This document shows, piece after piece, positions 34,521-46,065 of a stretch of DNA of 64,000 bases (the stretch's first letter is position 1; each line of letters begins with the position of its first letter). The position numbers and the translations under genes are program-made. The stretch is from Bufo bufo (lineage: Eukaryota > Chordata > Amphibia > Anura > Bufonidae), in the NCBI RefSeq assembly GCF_905171765.1, contig NC_053392.1:406700565-406764564 (forward strand). The letters are read 5' to 3'. The notes below the pieces were generated by a model. The model did no database searches. It saw only the letters and a list, made by a program, of their open reading frames with translations, and was not told where the DNA came from.

Positions 34521-35652
34521 ATTGTAAAACAGATTTTGTAGCCGCACCAGCTGTAGTATATACATATTACATACAGCTGAATAGCTAATCGGCTCAGTTA
34601 TGCAGTGATAATTCCTTCTCTGTATAACTCTGCAGATTTACCTTTCAGCAGCTTTAGAAAGCTGGCTAGCATGTGACGGTATACTGGAACCAAACTACAT
34701 ATATAATATATACTCTCAGTTGTCCTGATATTATATTTAATGATAAAGTTATGGCAAGTTAGAAATCGTTTTGGTGTTGGCACTGCTGCCTCTTTATGGG
34801 GTATACTTGGAGTTTATGCGCCTGTCGTGTGATTCATAGGCGGTGCTCAGCAGTATAGACCAAGTTCACATGTAGAATATAGAAGAAATAAACTTGTGGC
34901 ACTCACCAATTTCCTTTGCAGCTTGTTTATACAGATTTAAAACATGGCCGCTGCTGCGGGCACTCAGCTACAGGCAACTGCCATTTCGTGCTGAAAACGC
35001 TTCAACTGGCCTCCCATGTGATGGTGTCGGCGCCCACATCTCTTTTATGCCACGTCTGACATCACTATGGCAACGAAATACAAACATTTATTTAACCGCT
35101 GAAGGACCCGTGCCATACATGTATGGCGGGCTAATCGAGCGGGTGCAGGAGCTGTGCCCACCCGATCAGCAGCAGGGGTCCGGCAATCACTGATAGCCGG
35201 ACCTCTGCTGTATGCTGGATCTCACAGGCAAGCTGGCTGAAGTGTATTACAGTGTGTAATGCACTAACAGCCAATGCATCACAATACAGAAGTATTGTAA
35301 TGCATTGTAAAGGGGATCAGACCCCCAAAAGTTACTCCCTGAGTGGGACCAAAAATAGTTTAAAAAAAGCATCCTCTTCCCAAAATAAAGTAAAAAAAAA
35401 AAAATTTAAATAGGGGGAAAAAAAGAAAAGTAGACCTATTAAGTATCGCGTCCGTATCGACCAGCTCTATAAAAAATATCACATGACCTAACCCCTCAGG
35501 TGAGCACAGTCAATAAAATAAAAACTGCTAAAAAAAACATTTTTTGGTCACCTTACATCACTAAAAATGCAAAAGTGCAACACCAAGCGATCAAGAAGGC
35601 ATATGTACTAATCTAACAGTCACGTCATCCTGCAAAAAATTAGCCCCTATAT

Positions 35653-36231
35653 ATGTTTAATATTAAAACTAACATTGTGGCTACTTCAGTCACTAGATCC
35701 ATGTTTCTTTGGCTGGGAGAATTAGAAGACCATATAAGAAATAAAACTCCTAGAGAAGAAATCCTCAATTCCCTTCCTCTCTTAAAATCTGCTACTGCCT
35801 TCCTGGCGGAAGCCTCGGCTGAATCGGTCCGATTCTCCGCCAGAGATGCAGCACTTTCCAACTCGGCCAGACGGGCACTTTGGATGAAGGACAAGACTTC
35901 AAAATTAAAACTTTGCTCAATATCCTTTTCTGGGGAATATGTTTTCGGCCCAGTCCTGGACAAAATTTTAGAAAAAGCCGCTGACAAAAAGAAAGGGTTT
36001 CCGGAGGATCGTCCCTTCAGGCACGGATTTCCCTTTCGCTCTTCCTCCAGTCAAGAGAAAAGCTACAGGGGGAGGGGAAGTTGGGGCGCTGGAGTTACCC
36101 CAAAGGGGGGAGAGGGAAAGGTCAATCCTCTTCCCACCAGAAACAAGCCGACGCCGGAGTGGGGGGAAGACTCTCAAATTTCCTGGCGGAGTGGGAATCT
36201 ATTTTCCAAAATCCCTGGGTCTCCAGAATAA
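35653..36231 (+). pseudogene. DIRS gag-like protein, C-terminal part
   Basis: An open frame of 192 codons. It contains SMFLWLGELEDHIRNKTPRE near the start, an alanine/serine-rich stretch (FLAEASAESVRFSARDAAL), RRALWMKD, and then a basic, glycine-rich tail (SYRGRGSWGAG). This arrangement is seen at the C-terminus of vertebrate DIRS gag proteins. The amino-terminal half is missing, because family-R sequence begins just upstream. It ends about 100 bp before the reverse-transcriptase region. The assignment relies on position and composition, with moderate certainty. Confidence 0.65.
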
Positions 36232-36337
36232 TCAGAACAAGTTATCAAATAGAGTAGTCTTCAAAACTCCCAAACAAATTTTTCGCTAACACAATTCCAA
36301 CCCAACCTTTAGCAGGGAGTCCAAAGTCTTCTTCTGA

Positions 36338-37989
36338 TTGAATGTAATCACCCCAGTTCCACTTTCAGAAAGGGGCCGGGGATACTATTCAACATTATAT
36401 CTAGTCAGGAAAAAAGAAGGCACATTTCGAACAATCATAAACCTGAAACCTTTAAACAAATTAATTCTTTACCGGAAATTCAGGATGGAAACCCTTGCAT
36501 CCACAATACCACTCCTAAACAAAGACGTCTTCATGTGTACAATAGACCTGCAAGACGCTTACCATATTCCTATTCACGTCGACTCCCAGAGTTTTCTCCG
36601 GTTCGCAATCCAGGATGTAACGGGGAAGATCATCATTTTCAGTTCAAAGCCCTCCCCTTCGGGATCTCATCTCCCCCGAGAATCTTTACCAAAGTGGTGG
36701 TGGAGATGGTGGCCTTCGTCAGGAGAAATGGACTTATGGTGGTACCCTATTTGGACAACTTTCTCCTGATCAGCGAAGGTCTCTATCAGATCAACTCGGA
36801 TCTGAAATATTTTCTCTCCATCCTAAACAACCTCGGGTGGATTATAAACGAAAACAAGTCCATCCTCACACCCTCAAAAAAGGTCAGTTTTCTAGGCGTG
36901 ACCCTGGACTCCCAAAGGCAAGCGGTATTTCTACCTCAAGACAAGATCTCGATTCTTCAGCAAAGAATCAAATCCTTTCAGAAGAAAAGGTTATGCTCAA
37001 TCAGAGAAGCAATGAGTCTGCTAGGTCTGTTAACATCCTGTATCCAGGCAGTTCCCTGGTGCCAGATACACTTCAGACCTCTTCAGTCTTGGATCCTGGG
37101 CGTCTGGAACAGGCGTCAATCCTCCCTGGATCATCGAGTAATCCTACTATTCCTGGTACTTCAGTCCCTTAACTGGTGGAAGAACCACGAGAACTTATCC
37201 AAGGGGACTCCCTGGCAGAAAACTCCTCTAATACAAGTAGTAACGGACGCAAGTCTGTCCGGTTGGTGCGCAAAGGTAGGGGACAATTTTTTTCATGGCG
37301 CTTGGCCACAATCAATCAAATCCCAGTCGTCAAACTTCAGGGAACTGAGAGCAGTTTGAGAGGCATTGAAAGCAGCAGAGGAAATACTACGTCTTCACCA
37401 TATAAGAGTGCTATCAGACAACACTACTGCCATCGCTTACCTCTCCCATCAAGGGGGAATGCGGTCAGCAACTCTTCAAACGCTGACAACGAAGATTTTT
37501 TCATGGGCAGAGCAGAAAGTGGCCTCCATCTCTGCAATTCATCTGAAAGGAATGCTGAATCTGGAAGTGTATTTCCTAAGCCGCTACAGGATCGATCATA
37601 CGGAATGGTCCCTAAGCCCAGAGACATTCAGGCTGGTGGTAGAAAAGTGGGGGATGCCCGATGTGGATCTATTCGCCACCAGGGTAAACTCAAAGGTGGA
37701 GACATTCTGTTCCTTAAACCCCAGGGACAGACCTCATGCCTTGGACGCCTTTGCCATCCGTTGGCATTGGAAGCTATGCTATGCCTTCCCTCCACTTCCT
37801 TTAATTCTGAAGGTAATTCAGAAGATTCGCCAGGACAAGGCCACAGTAATCGTGATCGCTCCTCTATGGCCGAAGAGTAGCTGGTTTGCATCTCTCCAGA
37901 GATACTCCCTCCAGGATCCCTGGCCTTCCTATACGGGGGGGATCTACTCCATCAGGGTCCGGTTCTACACCCAAACCCACAGCTTCTGA
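36338..37989 (+). pseudogene. DIRS reverse transcriptase-RNase H
   Basis: Reading begins in one frame with LSERGRGYYSTLYLVRKKEG, TIINLKPLNKLI and CTIDLQDAYHIPIH (first catalytic aspartate). It shifts frame near 36610-36640 to FKALPFGISSPPRIF and VVPYLDNFLLIS. The second motif reads YLDN where active enzymes have YLDD, a loss of one catalytic aspartate. RNase H blocks follow: VVTDASLSGW, NFRELRAV and LSDNTTAIAYLSHQGG. A TGA at 37360 interrupts after RELRAV. The distal part, MPDVDLFATRVNSKVETFCS to VIAPLWPKSSWF, is the domain after RNase H in DIRS elements. One frameshift, one nonsense codon and the active-site change show a dead copy. Confidence 0.92.
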
Positions 37990-38116
37990 AACTAGCAGCA
38001 TGGATCCTAAAACCCACACTCTAAAACGACAGGGCTTATCAGATAAAGTTATAACTACCTTGAAAGCATACAGAAAGAAAGTAACATCCGCAATCTACCT
38101 TTAAAATCTGGAACAC

Positions 38117-38810
38117 TTGCATAGACCCAACATTCAAAGAATCCTGGATTTCCTGCAGCAGGGTCTCGACCTGGGACTTAGACCCTCTACCCTCTACCTT
38201 AGTTGTTTTTTTTACCAAGATATTGCTAGTCATCTTTGGGTCAGAAGGTTCATTAGAGCAGCTACTAGACTTCGTCCAACAATCACCTCTCGTGTCCCCT
38301 CCTGGGATTTAAATATTGTCCTTACGGGTCTCACTTTACCACCATTTGAACCCATTACCGATTGTCCAATAAAATTATTGTCCCTAAAAACTGCCTTCCT
38401 AATTGCAATAACCTCGGCCCGCAGATTAGGCGACTATCACCCCTCTAATGACAGAGAGTCTTCCTTCCACTCTCTGGACGTTAGACGGGCATATTTCTGC
38501 TACCGAAAAGATCAGAATATCTGACAACTTACTAGTACTCTTTGGTCTTCTATAGCTAGATGGATCAAGGAAACCATTTGCCTGTGTTACCAAATTCAAA
38601 ATCTTCCATGTCCAGTCTACATTAGGGCCCATTCCACTAGGGCCATGTCTTCCTCTCAGGCAGAGCGAGCTGGCGCCTCCTTGAAAGAAATGTCGAGCTG
38701 CCACTTGGTCCAGCATCCATACTTTTATAAAAGACTACAGCCTGGATCTTTCCAGATCCTCTGATCTGTCCTTTGGACGGAAAGTCCTCAAGGCCGTAGC
38801 CCGCCCTTAA
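38117..38810 (+). pseudogene. DIRS tyrosine recombinase
   Basis: The open part (38117-38524) runs from QRILDFLQQGLDLGLRPST through VPSWDLNIVLTGLTLPPFEP to AFLIAITSARRLGD. SARR supplies the first catalytic arginine. After a stop, other frames continue with RAHSTRA, giving the HxxR motif (His codon 38630-38632, Arg 38639-38641), and CRAATWSSIHTFIKDYSLD, where the nucleophilic tyrosine codon is 38736-38738. It ends SFGRKVLKAVARP and stop. All catalytic motifs (R, HxxR, Y) are visible but spread over more than one frame. The protein would insert the circular DNA intermediate without target duplication. Confidence 0.88.
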
Positions 38811-40216
38811 CTGATATATTTTGTATATCTCCTTGTATGCCGTCATGATGATGCTATGGAAAAACCGGAATTAGACTTACCGGTAATTCTAATCCCATGA
38901 GATCATCACGACGGCATGTTATTCCCTCCCTACATATATTTCAAAAATGTTTACTTTTGGAGGGTCTCCAGAAGGTATGAGGTAATACCTTCTCCATTGT
39001 TTATTTTTTCACCACCGGGTTACTCTGTGTGATTTTGGAAGCACTGGTGTTAGTGGTGGGAAGGGGGTATTTAACCTTTCTCTGTTCCTGCCCCTACAGA
39101 GGTGAGGTTTCAATCTCCTTGTATGCCGTTGTGATGATCTCATGGAAACAGAATTACCGGTAAGTCTAATTCATTTTTTTTTGTCACCTTACATCACAAA
39201 AAGTATACATATTAGATATCGCCACGTCCGTAAGAACCTGCTGTATAAAAAAATTACATGACTTAAACCCTCAGGTGAACACCGTAAAAAATTAAGTGTG
39301 TGTCAAAAAGCCATTTATTTGTCACCTTACATCACAAAAAGTGTAATACCAAGTGATTAAAGTCATATGCACCCAAAAATAGTACCAATGAAACAGTTAT
39401 CTCATACCAAAAAACTGAGCCCCTACATAAGACTGTCTCCCCAAAAATAAAAATAAATATGGCTTTCAGAATATGGAGACACTCAAAAATTATTTTATTC
39501 AAAAATCGTTTGTTATGTAAAACAACCAACCAATACCATATTTGGTATTGACGCGTCCGTAACAACCTGCCCTATAAAAATACCACATGATCTAACCTGT
39601 CAGATGAACATTGTAAATAAAAAATAAAAACCGTGCCAAAACAGCAATTTTTTTGTTAGTTTGCCTCACAAAGTGTAATATAGAGCAAAAATTATATGTA
39701 CCCTAAAATAGTACTAACAAAACTGCTGCCTTATCCTGTAGTTTTCAAAATGGGGTCACTTTTGGAGTTTCTACTCTAGGGGTGCATTAAAATGTGACTT
39801 GGCAACTTAAAATTATCCCAGCGAAATCTGCCTTCCAAAAACAATATGGTGTTCCTTTCCTTCTGTGTCCTGCCGTTTTCCCGTACAGCTGTTTACGACC
39901 ACATATGGGGTGTTTCTGTAAACTACAGAATCAGTGCAATAAGTATTGAGTTTTGTTTGGCTGTTAACTAATGATGAGTGAACCCGAACTGTATAGTTCG
40001 GGTTCGTACCGAATTTCGGGGTGTCCGTGACACGGACCCGAACCCGAACATTTTCATCAAAGTTCGGGTTCGGTGTTCGGCGCTTTCTTGGCGCTTTTTG
40101 AAAGGCTGCAAAGCAGCCAATCAACAAGCGTCATACTACTTGCCCCAAGAGGCCATCACAGCCTTGCCTACTATTGGCATGGCTGTGATTGGCCAGTGCA
40201 GCATGTGACCCAGCCT

Positions 40217-40224
40217 CTATATAA
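40217..40224 (+). promoter_or_regulatory. Candidate TATA box of the hAT transposase
   Basis: CTATATAA lies about 250 bp inside the left end of the hAT element and about 870 bp before the transposase ATG, in a locally GC-rich context. A repeated leader follows. The role is inferred from position and sequence only. Confidence 0.45.
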
Positions 40225-40484
40225 CCCTGGGTCACGTAGCGCTGCACGTCACTCTGCTGATTCAAGCATAGGGAGAGGTTGCTGCTGCGACGTTAGAGCG
40301 AGATTAGGCAGATTAACTCCTCCAAAAGACTTAATTCAGTGATCGATCTCCAGCTGTGGATCATTGAAGTGCTAATATTGAATTGCTCACTTTTTTTAGG
40401 CTGCCCAGAGCGTTTTTATATCACTTTTTTCTGGGGTGATCGGCGGCCATTTTGTGGCTTGTGGTGCGCCAGCACAAGCTACCA

Positions 40485-41073
40485 CCAAGTGCATTTAACC
40501 ATCAATAGTGTGGTTATTTTTTGCTATATCCTACATCAGCTGCAGGCTGAGCCTGTGTCACCCAAGTGCATTTAACCATCAATAGTGTGGTTATTTTTTG
40601 GCCATATACTACATCAGGGGCAAGTTGAGCCTGTCACCCAGCGCCTAAAAAATAGACCTGACATTTATATTCCTCCAAATCAGTACTGTTTTAGCTGGTC
40701 AAGTTATATTTAGTGACCGTAAAAGCACCGTTTTTGTTCTGGGTTGAAAAACTATTCCCAAATTTGCCATTCTCAAAATTAGTAGTTTCTGCTATATCAG
40801 GCCTACTTTAAGTCTATCCCAAAAAGGATATCTTAGATTGAAGGTGCTGATAGTGTCATTCTGAAAAACTTAACACACACGCTACCGTGCAGATATAAGT
40901 CTAATTCTGTGATTAAAGGTATATCTGTCACACAGCGTGTAAAAAAATAGGCCTGACATTTCTATTACTCCAAATCAGTACAGTTTTAGCTGGTCAAGTT
41001 ATATTTAGTGACCGTAAAAGCACCGTTTTTGTTCTGGGTTGAAAAACTATTCCCAAATTTGCCATTTTCAAAA
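40485..41073 (+). repeat. Direct duplications in the hAT leader
   Basis: Two kinds of duplication precede the transposase. AAGTGCATTTAACCATCAAT with following text occurs at about 40487 and 40563. A block of about 120 bp beginning near TCCAAATCAGTA and including CAAGTTATATTTAGTGACCG occurs at about 40672 and 40970, almost unchanged. They lie between the TATA-like site and the ATG at 41092. Confidence 0.85.
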
Positions 41074-41091
41074 TTGTGGTGAACGGGAACA

Positions 41092-44000
41092 ATGAGGAAA
41101 ACATCTAATAAGGGAAGCGGACGCGGACATGGTCGTGGTGGTGTTAGTGGACCCTCTGGTGCTGGGAGAGGACGTGGCCGTTCTGCCACAGCCACACGTC
41201 CTAGTGTACCAACTACCTCAGGTCCCAGTAGCCGCCAGAATTTACAGCGATATTTGGTGGGGCCCAATGCCGTTCTAAGGATGGTAAGGCCTGAGCAGGT
41301 ACAGGCATTAGTCAATTGGGTGGCCGACAGTGCATCCAGCACGTTCACATTATTTCCCACCCAGTCTTCTGCAGAAAGCGCACAGATGGCGCATGAAAAC
41401 CAAGCCCATCAGTCTGTCACATCACCCCCATGCATATCAGGGAAACTGTCTGAGCCTCAAGTTATGCAGCAGTCTCTTATGCTGTTTGAAGACTCTGCTG
41501 CCAGGGTTTCCCAAGGGAATCCACCTAGCCCTTCCCCAGGGGTGGGAGAGATAGAATGCACTAACGCACAACCACTTATGTTTCCTGATGATGAGGACAT
41601 GGGAATACCACCTCAGCACGTCTCTGATGATGACGAAACACAGGTGCCAACTGCTGCGTCTTTCTGCAGTGTGCAGACTGAACAGGAGGTCAGGGATCAA
41701 GACTGGGTGGAAGACGATGCAGGGGACGATGAGGTCCTAGACCCCACATGGAATGAAGGTCATGCCACTGACTTTCACAGTTCGGAGGAAGAGGCAGTGG
41801 TGAGACCGAGCCAACAGCGTAGCAAAAGAGGGAGCAGTGGGCAAAATCAGAACACCCGCCACCAAGAGACTCCGCCTGCTACTGACCGCCGCCATCTGGG
41901 ACCGAGCACCCCAAAGGGAGCTTCAAGGAGTTCCCTGGCATGGCACTTCTTCAAACAATGTGCTGACGACAAGACCCGAGTGGTTTGCACGCTGTGCCAT
42001 CAGAGCCTGAAGCGAGGCATTAACGTTCTGAACCTTAGCACAACCTGCATGACCAGGCACCTGCATGCAAAGCATGAACTGCAGTGGAGTAAACACCTTA
42101 AAAACAAGGAAGTCACTCAGGCTCCCCCTGCTACCTCTTCTGCTGCTGCCGCCTCAGCCTCTTCTGCTGCTGCAGCCTCGGCCTCTTCCTTCCGCCTCTG
42201 GAGGAACGTTGGCACCTGCCGCCCAGCAAACATGGGATGTACCACCATCATCACCACCTGCGTCACCAAGCATCTCAACCATGTCACACAGCAGCGTTCA
42301 GCTCTCCATCTCACAAACATTTGAGAGAAAGCGTAAATTCCCACCTAGCCACCCTCGATCCCTGGCCCTGAATGCCAGCATTTCTAAACTACTGGCCTAT
42401 GAAATGCTGTCATTTAGGCTGGTGGACACAGACAGCTTCAAACAGCTCATGTCGCTTGCTGTCCCACAGTATGTTGTTCCCAGCTGCCACTACTTCTCCA
42501 AGAAAGCCGTGCCTTCCCTGCACAACCAAGTGTCCGATAAAATCAAGTGTGCACTGCGCAACGCCATCTGTGGCAAGGTCCACCTAACCACAGATACGTG
42601 GACCAGTAAGCACGGCCAGGGACGCTATATCTCCCTAACTGCACACTGGGTAAATGTAGTGGCGGCTGGGCCCCAGGCGGAGAGCTGTTTGGCGCACGTC
42701 CTTCCGCCGCCAAGGATCGCAGGGCAACATTCTTTGCCTCCTGTCTCCTCCTCCTCCTACTCAGCTTCCTCCTCCTCTTCTTCCACCTGCTCATCCAGTC
42801 AGCCACACACCTTCACCACCAACTTCAGCACAGCCCGGGGTGAACCTCAGCAGGCCGTTCTGAAACTCATATGTTTGGGGGACAGGCCCCACACCGCACA
42901 GGAGTTGTGGCGGGGTATAGAACAACAGACCGACGAGTGGTTGCTGCCGGTGAGCCTCAAGCCCGGCCTGGTGGTGTGTGATAATGGGCGAAATCTCGTT
43001 GCAGCTCTGGGACTAGCCGGTTTGACGCACATCCCTTGCCTGGCGCATGTGCTGAATTTGGTGGTGCAGAAGTTCATTCGCAACTACCCCGACATGTCAG
43101 AGCTGCTGCATAAAGTGCGGGCCGTCTGTTCGCGCTTCCGGCGTTCACACCCTGCTGCTGCACGCCTGTCTGCGCTACAGCGTAACTTCGGCCTTCCCGC
43201 TCACCGCCTGATATGCGATGTGCCCACCAGGTGGAACTCCACCTTGCACATGCTGGACAGACTGTGCGAGCTGCAGCACGCACAGGTCAGTCGCACTGCG
43301 AAACAGCACCACTTCACCACCAATGACTGGGCCTCCATGCGAGACCTGTGTGCCCTGTTGCGCTGTTTCGAGTACTCCACCAACATGGTCAGTGGCCATG
43401 ACGCCGTTATCAGCGTTACAATACCACTTCTATGTCTCCTTGAGAAAACACTTAGGGCGATGGTGGAAGAGAAGGAAGAGGAGTCATTTTTAGCACTTTC
43501 AGGCCAGTCTCTTCGAAGTGACTCAGAGGGAGGTTTTTTGCAACAGCAGAGGCCAGGTACAAATGTGGCCAGACAGGGCCCACTACTGGAGGACGAGAAG
43601 GACGAGGTGGAGGAGGATGAGGATGAAGCATGTTCACAATGGGGTGGCACCCAAAGCAGCTCGGGCCCATCACTGGTGCGTGGCTGGGGGGAAACACAGG
43701 ACGATGACGATACGCCTCCCACAGAGGACAGCTTGTCCTTACCTCTGGGCAGCCTGGCACACATGAGCGACTACATGCTGCAGTGCCTGCGCAATGACAG
43801 CAGAGTTGCCCACATTTTAACGTGTGCGGACTACTGGGTTGCCACCCTGCTGGATCCCCGGTACAAAGACAATGTGCCCACCTTACTTCCTACACTGGAG
43901 CGTGATAGGAAGATGCGCGAGTACAAGCGCACGTTGGTAGACGCGCTACTGAGAGCATTCCCAAATGTCACAGGAGAACAAGTGGAAGCCCAAGGCGAAG

Positions 44001-44432
44001 GCAGAGGAGGAGCAAGAGGTCGCCAATGCAGCTGTGTCACGGCCAGCTCCTCTGAGGGCAGGGTTAGCATGGCAGAGATGTGGAAAAGTTTTGTCACCAC
44101 GCCACAGCTAACTGCACCACCACCTGATACGGAACGTGTTAGCAGGAGGCAAGTACCTGTGCACACCCCTACACGTACTGACTGATGGTTCGGCCCCATT
44201 CAACTTCTGGGTCTCCAAATTGTCCACGTGGCCAGAGCTAGCCTTTTATGCCTTGGAGGTGCTGGCCTGCTCGGCGGCCAGCGTTTTGTCTGAACGTGTA
44301 TTCAGCACGGCAGGGGGCGTCATTACAGACAAACGCAGCCGCCTGTCTACAGCCAATGTGGACAAGCTGACGTTCATAAAAATGAACCAGGCATGGATCC
44401 CACAGGACCTGTCCATCCCTTGTGCAGATTAG
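41092..44432 (+). pseudogene. BED-finger hAT transposase, two frameshifts
   Basis: The start ATG at 41092 opens a 410-codon frame. It has a basic, glycine-rich N-terminus (GSGRGHGRGG), acidic linkers, and a BED zinc finger near residues 285-325: SLAWHFFKQCADD, CTLCHQSLKRG and MTRHLHAKH (two Cys, two His). Near 42190 the reading passes to a second frame. That frame has LTTDTWTSKHGQGRYISLTA, VVCDNGRNLVAAL (catalytic aspartate region), CLAHVLNLVVQKFI, DVPTRWNSTLHMLDRLCELQ, and an acidic spacer. Near 44160 it passes to a third frame with the hAT dimerisation block STWPELAFYALEVLACSAAS, VLSERVFSTAG and KLTFIKMN, ending at 44432. The order and motifs are those of ZBED-like hAT transposases of about 1,100 residues. 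Cut-and-paste transposition in the nucleus is the family's role. Confidence 0.92.
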
Positions 44433-44539
44433 ACATTAACTACCTCCCCTTAACAATATATTATTGTACTCCAGGGCACTTCCTCATTCAATCCTATTTT
44501 TATTTTCATTTTACCATTATATTGCGGGGCAACCCAAAG

Positions 44540-46065
44540 TTGAATGAACCTCTCCTCTGTCTGGGTGCCGGGGCCTAAATGTGGCCTGTTCCAGTGGTGG
44601 GTGACGTGAAGCCTGATTCTCTGCTATGACATGAAGACTGATTCTCTGCTGACATAAGGCCTGAATCTCTGTTATGGGACCTCTCTCCTCTGCCTGGGTG
44701 CCTGGGCCTAAATATGTGACAGTGGCCTGTTCCAGTGGTGGGTGACGTGAAGCCTGATTCTCTGCTATGACATGAAGACTGATTCTGTGCTGACATGAAG
44801 CCAGATTCTCTGTTACGGGACCTCTCTCCTCTGTCTGGGTGCCGGGGCCTAAATATGTGACAGTGGCCTGTTCCAGTGGTGGGTGACGTGAAGCCTGATT
44901 CTGTGCTGACATGAAGCCAGATTCTCTGTTATGGGACCTCTCTCCTCTGTCTGGGTGCCGGGGCCTAAATATGTGACAGTGGCCTGTTCAAGTGGTGGGT
45001 GACGTGAAGCCTGATTCTCTGCTATGACATGAAGACTGATTCTGTGCTGACATGAAGCCAGATTCTCAGTTACGGGACCTCTCTCCTCTGTCTGGGTGCC
45101 GGGGCCTAAATATGTGACAGTGGCCTGTTCCAGTGGTGGGTGACGTGAAGCCTGATTCTCTGCTATGACATGAAGACTGATTCTGTGCTGACATGAAGCC
45201 AGATTCTCTGTTACGGGACCTCTCTCCTCTGTCTGGGTGCCGGGGCCTAAATATGTGACAGTGGCCTGTTCCAGTGGTGGGTGACGTGAAGCCTGATTCT
45301 CTGCTATGACATGAAGACTGATTCTGTGCTGACATGAAGCCAGATTCTCTGTTACGGGACCTCTCTCCTCTGTCTGGGTGCCGGGGCCTAAATATGTGAC
45401 AGTGGCCTGTTCCAGTGGTGGGTGACGTGAAGCCTGATTCTCTGCTATGACATGAAGACTGATTCTCTGCGGACATGAAGCCTGAATCTCTGTTACGGGA
45501 CCTCTCTCCTCTGCCTGGGTGCCTGGGCCTAAATATGTGACAGTGGCCTGTTCCAGTGGTGGCTGACGTGAAGCCTGATTCTCTGCTATGACATGAAGAC
45601 TGATTCTGTGCTGACATGAAGCCAGATTCTCTGTTATGGGACCTCTCTCCTCTGCCTGGGCCTAAATATGTGACAGTGGCCTGTTCCAGTGGTGGGTGAC
45701 GTGAAGCCTGATTCTCTGCTATGACATGAAGACTGATTCTCTGCGGACATGAAGCCTGAATCTCTGTTATGGGACCTCTCTCCTCTGCCTGGGCCTAAAT
45801 ATGTGACAGTGGCCTGTTCCAGTGGTGGCTGACGTGAAGCCTGATTCTCTGCTATGACATGAAGACTGATTCTGTGCTGACATGAAGCCAGATTCTCTGT
45901 TACGGGACCTCTCTCCTCTGTCTGGGTGCCGGGGCCTAAATATGTGACAGTGGCCTGTTCCAGTGGTGGGTGACGTGAAGCCTGATTCTCTGCTATGACA
46001 TGAAGACTGATTCTCTGCTGACATGAAGCCTGAATCTCTGCTATGGGACCTCTCTCCAATTGATA
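44540..46065. repeat. 141-bp tandem array, about 11 units
   Basis: Units contain GGCCTAAATATGTGACAGTGG, TTCCAGTGGTGGGTGACGTG and GAAGCCTGATTCTCTGCTATG. Starts of the first phrase fall near 44573, 44707, 44847, 44965, 45105, 45248, 45389, 45530, 45660, 45794 and 45934, so most units are about 141-143 bp and a few are shortened. On the minus strand a full unit is 47 sense codons without a stop, which produces long open frames (for example 45066-45617). No start context, codon bias or neighbour suggests these are genes. The array lies within the hAT, after its transposase. Confidence 0.93.

Larger units (their letters stand above)
35651..39168 (+). mobile_element. DIRS-type tyrosine-recombinase retrotransposon
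   Basis: In order along the + strand are a gag-like C-terminal segment, a reverse transcriptase with RNase H and a following domain typical of DIRS, and a tyrosine recombinase. This order with a recombinase instead of a DDE integrase defines DIRS elements. The 3' region (38820-39168) holds paired blocks such as TTAGACTTACCGGTAATTC and GAATTACCGGTAAGTC, and two ATGCCGT(C/T)(A/G)TGATGAT copies, the kind of split/inverted terminal structure used for circular-junction integration. The 5' end is truncated. Frameshifts and a nonsense codon make it non-autonomous. Confidence 0.9.

Noticed and set aside
37176..37880. 234-codon frame over the DIRS RNase H region
   Set aside because: It is a shadow in another frame; the RNase H and downstream motifs lie in the frame of 36535-37359 and 37366-37989.
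43201..43764. 187-codon minus-strand frame in the hAT transposase
   Set aside because: Antisense shadow of a GC-rich coding region with clear hAT motifs on the + strand.
45066..45617. 183-codon minus-strand frame with repeated peptide
   Set aside because: It is the reverse complement of the 141-bp tandem array; unit length divisible by three explains the openness. No start context or domain supports a gene.
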